DNA of 64,000 nt from Conus ventricosus (Eukaryota; Mollusca; Gastropoda; Neogastropoda; Conidae), in NCBI GenBank assembly GCA_018398815.1, contig CM031616.1, forward strand, positions 29,806,975-29,870,974. The letters are read 5' to 3'. Position 1 is the stretch's first letter. Each line of letters starts with the position of its first letter. The notes below the pieces were generated by a model. That model was not told where the DNA came from and made no database searches. It was given only the letters and a program-made list of their open reading frames with translations. This document shows, piece by piece, positions 55,301-64,000 of this stretch. The position numbers and the translations under genes were made by a program.

Positions 55301-55560
55301 TTCAATTTACTCCAAGGTTTTTTTTTTCATGTAATGTTCTCAGCCATTCCAGTGTTTTCTTCCATGTAATGTTTTCAACTTACTCCAAGGTTTTATTTCA
55401 TTAATGTTCTCAGCCCATTCTGGTGTTTTCTTTCAAGTGACGTTTTCAACTTACTCCAATGTTTAATTTCATTTAATGTTCTCAACCCGTCCCAGTATTT
55501 TTTTTTCTAGTGATGGTTTCAACTCGCTCCAGTTTTGTTTTTTTTTCGTATGATATTGTC
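52320..55560 (+). repeat. Minisatellite, about 35.5-bp unit, about 90 copies
   Basis: Unit: TTTCTTTCATGTAATGTTCTCAACCCATTCCAATG. Variants: CATATTAATG units at 52770-53190, and GTTGTCAACCC and CACATAATG forms in the core. Groups of units recur with about 71- and 178-base spacing (for example 53785 and 53963), a higher-order pattern. Both ends are degenerate. Apparent open frames follow from the repeat. Confidence 0.95.
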
Positions 55561-55653
55561 AAACCATTCTTGCGCTTTATTTCATATAAGGTCCCCAACT
55601 CATGCACGCGTTTTCCAGCGCCCCTCTCAACAGCAAAAGTAAACTACTCATCC

Positions 55654-56075
55654 CTACTATATCCTTAGAAAAAAAATTCCAGGAGGTTTGCTGAGCCTAA
55701 CATAGGCCAGTCGTGGCCTTTGCTCTGCATTTAACTCTGACCCCTCTCGTGTCATTAAGAAAAAGTACGAGGCATTTACGCCCTTGCCAACACAATCTCT
55801 CCCAGTTCGATGTCATCGACCAGTTAGTCTTCTGATTCCACTGCTTATCCTACAGGTGATAAACCAGTCACATTGTGATATCTTTTGACTATACGTGCGA
55901 CATGCATGTTGCACAGTTTCCATGACTAGTTGGGCCAAGGCACAAGACTTTAAAAGCCTTCCTTTTTTTTCCAATCGAAAGCTTGCACAAGCGATCTATG
56001 TTTTCTGTCCACGCCCACGCTTCACCTATAAACACACGTGAAGCCGCCAGGAACTTGAGAACAGTTCCTGACACT
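55654..56075 (+). repeat. Dispersed repeat, copy 2 of 2
   Basis: Partner of 18918-19325 in the same orientation, ending with CACCTATAAACACACGTGAA and GACACTG, against CACAGATAAAACACATATCA and GGACACAG in copy 1. Confidence 0.72.
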
Positions 56076-56114
56076 GTGCACGCGCATTGGAGTCTGTGCT
56101 ACTCTGTTACTATG

Positions 56115-56568
<454 letters not shown>

Positions 56569-56940
56569 TTGTGTGTGTCAAACTGAATGGCACTCTATCT
56601 TATTTTGACATCAATGTTAAAATAAAAATTCTGGGTTTTCCCCAGTACTCGAGGCGTCCATAATAAAATCAAACTTGGCCGAGAGGCTTCAGGCTGCTTT
56701 CAAGAGGACTCTTCTCGCGAGGCTGTTCACATTTCCAGACGTTTATTTCTTTTCTTTCCCGAGCATACTTTCTATGCACCCTTAACAATATGGCGCGAGT
56801 CAGCGGCGAGTTAGCGTCCTCTGGGAGAGCTTTTTTTTTTTTTTTTCCAAAGTGGATATTTGCCATAAATTTCGTTGCCCGAAGATGAAAACAAAGCTGA
56901 GCATTCATGTGTTTCTTTGTATGACATGTTTGTCAGAAAC
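56569..56940. other. Unique intergenic segment
   Basis: No gene recognised. A 19-base T run lies at 56831. Confidence 0.4.
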
Positions 56941-56949
56941 CAGAAGAAA

Positions 56950-57557
<608 letters not shown>

Positions 57558-57594
<37 letters not shown>

Positions 57595-57626
57595 AGACAG
57601 ACAGACAGACAGACAGAGAGAGAGAT

Positions 57627-57674
<48 letters not shown>
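57558..57674. repeat. GA and GACA repeats ending in a G run
   Basis: (GA)n at 57558-57595, (GACA)n at 57596-57616, (GA)n to 57663, then about 11 G. Confidence 0.95.
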
Positions 57675-57789
57675 GACAAGCAGTGACTGGCCACCTGTAG
57701 AGCCCACCAGATGACAGGCATGTTGTGCTGGCCAAAGAGGTAGTGGGGCGTGGATCGGTGTCTCCCGTCGCTTTCCCACGATTCATCTT

Positions 57790-58405
57790 TGTCGGCGTCT
57801 TGTTCACTCACGCTCTTCTCCGGTGCTTTGTCATACTACAGGCTGTTCAAAGTCCTCGACACAAGGAACTCGGCTCCCTTGTCTCTGCCCTAGCCATTCA
57901 GCAGCAGTTCACTAGAGAACACCGGCATCCGGTGGATATCCTCAGACTGCAACATATACGGCAACGAGGAAGCTGACCTACTGGCAAAGGAAGGATAGCA
58001 ACCCCAACTGGAGCAGGAAGTCTCCTTTGAAGGAGCCAAAAGAATGATCAAAGAGAAGCTGAAAAACAGATGGGTAGAGCAGCACCCAGACTTCAACAAG
58101 AAGGATGCTGCCCAGACCAGACCATCTGAGCATTGTGAGACTGAGGACAGGGCACTCCAGACTCAAACACTACATATTCACAAAATTCCACATTGGCGAG
58201 TCTTCAGGGTGCCCATGAAGTACAGCCCCAGTCACTGTAGAACACTTTCTGCAAAACTGTCCCACACATAAAAAGCAAGGGCAGAGACTTGGCCCGCCGA
58301 CACATCGACGAGGGAGAAGCTTTATGGATCTCTGGAGGAATGTGCCATACAGCAGCCTTCGTCAGTGCCGCTAGGGTTCCTGTAAGAGTGCACGAAGAAG
58401 AAGAA
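57790..58405 (+). mobile_element. LINE RNase H and 3' end, decayed
   Basis: Recognisable in order: AVQSPRHKELGSLVSALAIQ, NIYGNEEADLLAKEG, VSFEGAKRMIKEKLKNRWVE, LSIVRLRTGHSRLKHYIFTK, FHIGES, TAPVTVEHFLQNCPTHK and the tail TAAFVSAARVPV, ending in CGAAGAAGAAGAAG. Frame shifts and a stop (CP* for CPC) show it is dead. Same general type as 48832-49330. Confidence 0.85.
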
Positions 58406-58970
58406 GTGAAGGTCACCACCCACTTCCTGGAAACAGGACTGTTCCAATGGCTGGCTGCCGATTCAGGTAACCGCGTATAACAACTTTTTTGTTTGCTGTC
58501 CAGCAAGGTCGGTCTACTGTTTGTACGTAGCCTTTACCCGTAGGCTTACACATTCTGTATTTAAACTTGACGGCTTGTAAAGTGTGGTGTATACCCAGCC
58601 CAAGAACAGAAGCCAGGCACACAGAGCCAGTGAGACCAGCTGGGAAGAGGCAAATGCCTTCATTGTGCACAGTGTGTCTCTAACTAGCGATAAGCGAAGG
58701 TTCTGATTCTGTCCCCTCCGCATCTTTGGAGAGGCTGAGTCACGGGATGATGGGCGAACGGCGATTGGCCTTTGTTGAGGGCCCACTTGATAACGACCGC
58801 CGTCTTGGGATCACGTTGTTAGATTTACACTCGGAAGGACGCCAGACAGAGGACTGTACCATTGATTGTGTATGGTTTCCTTTGTGAGCTTCAGTCCCAA
58901 AGAAAAACCATTATGTCGTTAACATCAAAGATGAGGTGCATTATAAACGCAAAAAAAGCTGAATCTGAGA

Positions 58971-58975
<5 letters not shown>
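58406..58975. other. Unique intergenic segment
   Basis: No supported gene. A 30-codon plus-strand stretch (VKVTTHFLETGLFQWLAADS) before a possible donor at 58468 looks protein-like but has no partner exon. Confidence 0.35.
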
Positions 58976-59056
<81 letters not shown>

Positions 59057-59150
59057 CTTCGTCTCTCTCTTTCTGTCTTTCCCTTTCTCTCCCTCTGATT
59101 CTCTCTCTGTGGAGAAATGCTTAAACCGGTTGTCTGTTAGATTTTGATGA

Positions 59151-59198
<48 letters not shown>
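58974..59198. repeat. CT microsatellites
   Basis: (CT)n at 58974-59045 and 59152-59198 with CTTTCTG-type sequence between them. Confidence 0.95.
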
Positions 59199-59202
<4 letters not shown>

Positions 59203-59238
59203 GATCGTCTGTTGGATTTTGATTATATATATATACTG

Positions 59239-59461
59239 TGCACAAAAAGAAACGCATATTATTTTCGCTGAAAATATTACGGGAAATGTTGACAGAAACA
59301 TGCCCCGTATAGCAGGGAACTCTGTCCAGTGTGAATAGTCAGACATAATGAATAGACATAACAGTAGATTGATGTCTTATTTCTTCTGTGGTTGTAAAAT
59401 TTGTAATGCTAAGTGACGCATCAAAGGACTGAAATAAAAAAAATGCGTTTCTTTTTGTGCA
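59239..59461. mobile_element. MITE with perfect 19-bp terminal inverted repeats
   Basis: TGCACAAAAAGAAACGCAT at 59239-59257 is repeated as its exact reverse complement at 59443-59461. The element is 223 bp, AT-rich inside and without coding capacity. It lies in a (TA)n environment on both sides, which fits a TA target and a Tc1/mariner-type origin. Confidence 0.85.
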
Positions 59462-59466
59462 ATATT

Positions 59467-59601
59467 TATATTATATATATATATATATATAATATATATA
59501 TATATTATATAAAACAAATGTTGCTCCCCAAGGGGTTGAGCACTCTGAAAATCATTTTAGGAATTTTAATCACATTGATATATATATATATATATACTAT
59601 A

Positions 59602-59647
<46 letters not shown>

Positions 59648-59710
59648 CTGAACAATTAAGTAGTGGGGGAAAACAAGTGCAGGCTAACAATTCTTCCGTC
59701 ATATATATAA

Positions 59711-59792
<82 letters not shown>

Positions 59793-59800
59793 GTAAATAT
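59467..59800. repeat. TA and CA microsatellites
   Basis: (TA)n at 59467-59512, 59577-59642 and 59761-59795, (CA)n at 59712-59760. The segment at 59661-59700 shares GAAAACAAGTGCAGGC with 7513. Confidence 0.93.
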
Positions 59801-59815
59801 ATTTAAAATATATTA

Positions 59816-60525
59816 TATGCAGATATGAATGCTTATCTCCCCCTATTTCTTCACTTCAATCTAAGACATAAGACCAAGCTTTGTTTATAATTGAATATTT
59901 CTTGCAGTCATTCCAACACCAAGCTGCTCTGTAAGTTGCTGGAATGGTGCTCGGTACGTGTCCTTGGAATTTATTAGTTTATTGTAATTTAGTCCCTTGC
60001 GGATTCATTCCAAGAACTGGCCCTCAGCACTTGTGTCTTAAGAGGTTATCTTTTTATATTTTCTACTTTTCCCAAGAAAATGTAGCTTGTTTGGCTCTTT
60101 CGTGATTTTCTGTGCTTCGTGGGTGGTACCTTTGGTTGTCTTTTTGTTGAAAACTCAACAAACACACTACAGTATTGCACACCAGCCTTTTTCTGAGATA
60201 GCATTCTTCTTAAAACCGAAAAAGACAGAGGAGTCAGGTTACCACTTTCCGCGGTCACTGAGAAGAAACAATCAGATTTCGAAATATTGGTAACTGACCA
60301 GGGTTATAAGTTAATGAGTTTCTTTCCCATTGGAGATTGTCTTCTCTCTGGGAAACTATAAGCTAGCTGAACGCTCCTTTTGAGAAGCATTTACTTATTC
60401 ACCCACTCATGTACATACTGTTAGTTAGCAGAATTATCTACCCCTGCAGATATGAATGCTCATTTCCCCCGAGTTCTTCAATCTAAGACATAAGACCAAG
60501 CTTTGTTTATAATTGAATATATATT
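59816..60525 (+). repeat. Direct repeat pair of about 75 bp flanking 550 bp
   Basis: GCAGATATGAATGCT...TCAATCTAAGACATAAGACCAAGC...TTTGTTTATAATTGAATAT occurs at about 59819-59898 and again at about 60448-60520. The 550 bases between are unique and hold no gene. Confidence 0.75.
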
Positions 60526-60840
60526 ATATATATTGTCTTGATCGGAGACTTGAACACAAACTTGCTGACTTGAACTCGGGAGAAAGTATAAACAGAACAG
60601 GGGTGGATAGATAAGTGGGTAAAGAATACACCGATAAAGAAAATCAAGCTAGTAAAAGTAGAAAAGAGAAAATAGCTGTAACATTCGTACGAGATAAATA
60701 ACGAGCAGGGTGGTAGTGTGTTTGTGGAGAGTGCTGTGGGGGTGGATAGGCATATGCTATTTTTGGATGTTGATGCCAGGAGGGCAGAGGGGCCCCAGTC
60801 TGGCAAAAAAGATGCGAGTCCTGTATGTCAAAACGATCCG
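60526..60840. other. Unique intergenic segment
   Basis: Nothing recognised. Confidence 0.4.
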
Positions 60841-60844
60841 TGTC

Positions 60845-61400
60845 AATGTTCATATTGTTTGACATAAACATAATCAGTGTTCATAGTCTTCAATATAGCC
60901 TTCGGCTGTGTTCATCATCCCGTCGACATAAATATGTTCAGTGTTCACACTATTGATACAAAACATTGTCAGTGTTGATACTCTTTGATATGAATATGTT
61001 CAGTGTTCACATTCGATAAATAGGTTTGTTCAGGGTTCATATGGTCTTTGACTTAGTTATCGTGATTTTCCATATCTTTTGACATATGCATAAACAATGT
61101 TCGTATCTTTTGATATGAACAAAGTTAGTGTTGATTGTCTTTCATTGTGAATATCGTCAATATTTATATCCTCTGATGTAAACATCGTCAACATTCATCT
61201 CCTTTAATATAACCATCGTCAGTGTTCATCTCCTTTAATACAAGCATCGTCAATGTTCATCTCCTTTAATACAAGCATTGTCAATGTTCATTTCCTTTGA
61301 TATAAGCATCGTCAGTGTTCATCTCCGTTGATATGAGCATTCTTAAGGTTCATCTCCTTTGAAATAAGCATCGTCAGATTTCATCTCCTATGCTTGAAGC
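60845..61400 (+). repeat. Degenerate minisatellite of about 33 bp
   Basis: Units of GTTCATCTCCTTTAATATAAGCATCGTCAGT. About ten are well preserved at 61090-61385; older diverged units lie to the left. Confidence 0.88.
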
Positions 61401-61651
61401 ATGGCTAACCTTTCTTTACGTGTGTACACCATCCAGTGAAGATTTCCCTGCGCTACTTTCGATTCAAGGACAAGATACATCCTGTGACTGTCCTGTGACC
61501 TCTGCTGTTCTTCGGCATGAAGCTAGTTGTTCTAATCAAAAGACGGTGATATCCAGATTGGTCTCCTAAGGCCCAAAATAGAAACGAAACAGCCGTATTA
61601 CGAGGTACTACAAATGCTGGGACAGAAATGGCAGAGGACCACTTCATGTTT

Positions 61652-61656
<5 letters not shown>

Positions 61657-61700
<44 letters not shown>
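61657..61700. repeat. GA microsatellite
   Basis: (GA)n of about 44 bases. Confidence 0.97.
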
Positions 61701-61705
<5 letters not shown>

Positions 61706-61799
61706 AGTGGCAGGAGTGGGGGTCAGTCAGGAACGTGTGAGGTTCAAAAAACAGTCCTCGCTTTCCAGATTATATTCTTCAATACAATCCTAATGCTTC

Positions 61800-62170
61800 A
61801 GCCATTTTGAGCTTTAAGTTCCTTTTATGTGCCGTTTAGAGAGCCCCCGCTATGTCGAGCGTTTAATACCACCCAGTTTACCGAAGGACTCTCTCTCCTC
61901 GGCACTGAGAAACAGCGAAAACGCCCCTTATCTCTTTCCACCTAATTCAACCGATTGACGATAGCGATGTTCAATAAGGCTGTATATAAATCGATCATGC
62001 TAGAATTGTAGATCAGTGAAGGGCCATCCAGGCGATATTGCCCGGGTATGTCGGGTGGCTAAGGGCCTCTCGGCCCAGCATAAACACCTGGTTATCACCG
62101 ATAATTCGGGGGCCATCAAAAAAAGCAACGGTCTGTAAATCTGCACTTGAGCTGCCCCAGGTACACTGAA
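61800..62170. promoter_or_regulatory. Repeat-free block with GATA, E-box and FOX-like motifs
   Basis: Within 62081-62106 lie TAAACA, CACCTG, GTTATC and GATAAT side by side. CTTATCTC (about 61928) and GACGATAGCGATG (about 61958) are nearby. It is balanced in base composition and free of repeats in a repeat-rich region, 11 kb upstream of the ISX-like start. Only a candidate conserved element. Confidence 0.22.
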
Positions 62171-62693
62171 GTTGGGGGAAATGAGGATCTTAAAAGCGTT
62201 CTGCGATCTGGGTGATTTACAAGGACGTTGACGTATGTGGGTGATGAAAATATATCAATATGTTTGTGACCAAAAATATACGTGGGTGACTAAATAAAAA
62301 GTGTATGTACAGAGCTGGTTCTCCGTTGTAAATCTTTGGCAACCTGTGTTTATTCTGCGAGAAGAAAATAAAATTTTTGTGAAGCGGAATATCGGGAGTG
62401 AGGGTGGGGTGGGAGTGGGGAACATTTCTTTTTTAATGTCTTGTCTTGAGAGATGTTCAAAACATTTCTGAAGGTACGTTTCGGCGATGTTTCATTTGTT
62501 TTCTGTTGTTAGTTTTTCGTGTACGTATGTTCAACATCAGGTGCCAGCAAACAGTGATGCTGGAAGATTTGTTCTCGGATAAATAAAAGTTGCGTAGATC
62601 ATGACGTGGCAGTAGGTATATTGATGAAAATGAAATACAGTAACGGATCAAGAGCACAAGAAGTTCTGTTAACGTATTAGAGAGAAGAGAGAG

Positions 62694-62757
<64 letters not shown>

Positions 62758-63120
62758 GCGACGCATGTTAACTATGTTCGTGTTTCATCATTTAAAGTCG
62801 TTCTTTATTAAACGAACTTTGAAAACCGAACCTAGTTCGTCTAGTTGACAATCTTGGTGATCTGGTCTTGGTTCTTAATTGCACTGTCTTTTGGTTACCA
62901 ATACAAAATTGGTGAGGTTCATGAACCTCGCCATTCCTAGGCTAGCGGTGAAACAGGGATCGCTCAACATGTTCTCGGAACTGCCTTAATTCGCATAAAG
63001 GGAAGTAACAATATGAAACTTTTCTATAATGGGAATTAGTTTGCAACAACTCATCTGTGACAGAAGCCAGTTTGCTGTTGGTTAACCTAAACTTCCCTCC
63101 TTAAATCGAAAGGGAATCTT
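62171..63120. other. Unique intergenic DNA with one GA tract
   Basis: (GA)n at 62683-62753. The rest holds no recognisable gene. Confidence 0.5.
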
Positions 63121-63164
63121 TTCATTTGGTGCGGATGAAATACTCAAGGAAACAGTGCTTTGGA

Positions 63165-64000
63165 ACTACACATGATAGTAGATAGATGGAGGAGTGATAC
63201 GATGCTACTGATGGAGGGATCACACACAATGGTATTGATGAAGAGAATGATGCAATGGTACTGATAGAGCGATGACATTTAATTATACTGATGACACACA
63301 ATGGTATTGATGAAGAGAATGATGCAATGGTACTGATAGAGCGATGACATGCAATAATACTGATGATGGAATGACACACAATGGCATTGATGAAGAGAAT
63401 GATACAATGGCACTGATAGAGCGATGATATGTAATTATACTGATGATGGAATGACACATAATGGTATTGATGAAGAAAATAATACAATGGTACTGATAGA
63501 GCGATGACTTGTAATGATACTGATGGAGAGACATACAACGGTACTGCCGGAGGAATTACACAATATTACTAATGTACAAAACGACCACTAAAAGTAATAA
63601 GGGAGAAATCGAACAAGATAATACTGACGAAGGAATGACACAGGATAGTACTAAAGAAAAAATGACAATCGATAGTACAGGACTGCGGATGGCACACGAT
63701 GGTGGCTGATTAAGGAATGGCACATGATACTGCTGATTCAGAATAACATATAATGAAACTGATGGAGGAGTAACAGGCGATAATACTGATGGATGAATGA
63801 CACACGCCAGTACTGACGGAGGAATGACACACGACAGTACTGACGGAGGAATGACACACGACAGTACTGACGGAGCAATGACACACGACAGTACTGACGG
63901 AGGAATGACACACGACAATACTGACGGAGGAATGACACACGATAGTACTGACGGAGGAATGACACACGACAGTACTGACGGTGGAATGACACACGACAGT
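63165..64000. repeat. Minisatellite of about 28-35 bp running off the window
   Basis: 63200-63545 has units with ATGGTATTGATGAAGAGAATGATGCA and GATAGAGCGATGACAT alternating. 63750-64000 has very regular 28-base units (GGAATGACACACGACAGTACTGACGGA). The right part is more homogeneous and continues past the end. Confidence 0.93.

Overview
This is a eukaryotic, intron-rich and extremely repeat-rich window. Spliced exons, (CA)n/(GA)n/(ATT)n microsatellites, minisatellites, tRNA-headed SINEs with (ATT)n tails, and 5'-truncated LINE and Penelope-like relics are all seen directly. The two genes I could identify (a CFAP97-domain axonemal gene and a Paired-like homeobox gene of ISX type) are animal genes. 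The overall repeat style suggests a lophotrochozoan, probably a gastropod mollusc; that placement is inference. Bases 501-1500 are an assembly gap.

Left third, plus strand (4.8-17.1 kb): a six-exon CFAP97D-like ('hemingway' family) gene was rebuilt by hand. Every splice phase agrees, giving a 206-residue protein. Its introns are filled by minisatellites. Several of these end exactly at, or very near, the next exon's splice acceptor and repeat that acceptor in every unit. One such array carries two separate mobile-element insertions: a 1.03-kb hAT-like DNA transposon, and a reverse-transcriptase retroelement with a SINE behind it.

Middle left, plus strand (18.2-28.5 kb): proline-rich exons, all in phase 1 from 20.1 kb on. 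They include a 1.18-kb genomic unit duplicated five times in tandem (exon starts 21852, 23044, 24210, 25399, 26581), and a long exon at 27516. They may be an unrecognised second gene or a 3' extension of the CFAP97D transcript. The phases allow both readings.

28.5-36 kb is intergenic: microsatellites, a Penelope-like element fragment with a GIY-YIG region, LINE fragments and degenerate minisatellites.

Right half, minus strand (50.87 down to about 36.0 kb): a Paired-like (Q50) homeobox gene resembling ISX. It has an N-terminal eh1-like motif, a 21-residue polyglutamine tract, a homeodomain split by an intron between positions 46 and 47, and a C-terminal OAR motif that lies in a different frame from the aromatic-rich part of the same exon. 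Its 9.7-kb first intron holds LINE relics and several non-repetitive blocks, one with four GATA motifs. The two gene regions are convergent (tail to tail).

50.9-64 kb is upstream of the homeobox gene. It contains a 3.3-kb array of about 35.5-bp units, dispersed repeats, a decayed LINE RNase H region, a 223-bp MITE with perfect 19-bp terminal inverted repeats, and a further minisatellite running off the window end. No CRISPR array, true tRNA, rRNA or bacterial-type feature was seen.
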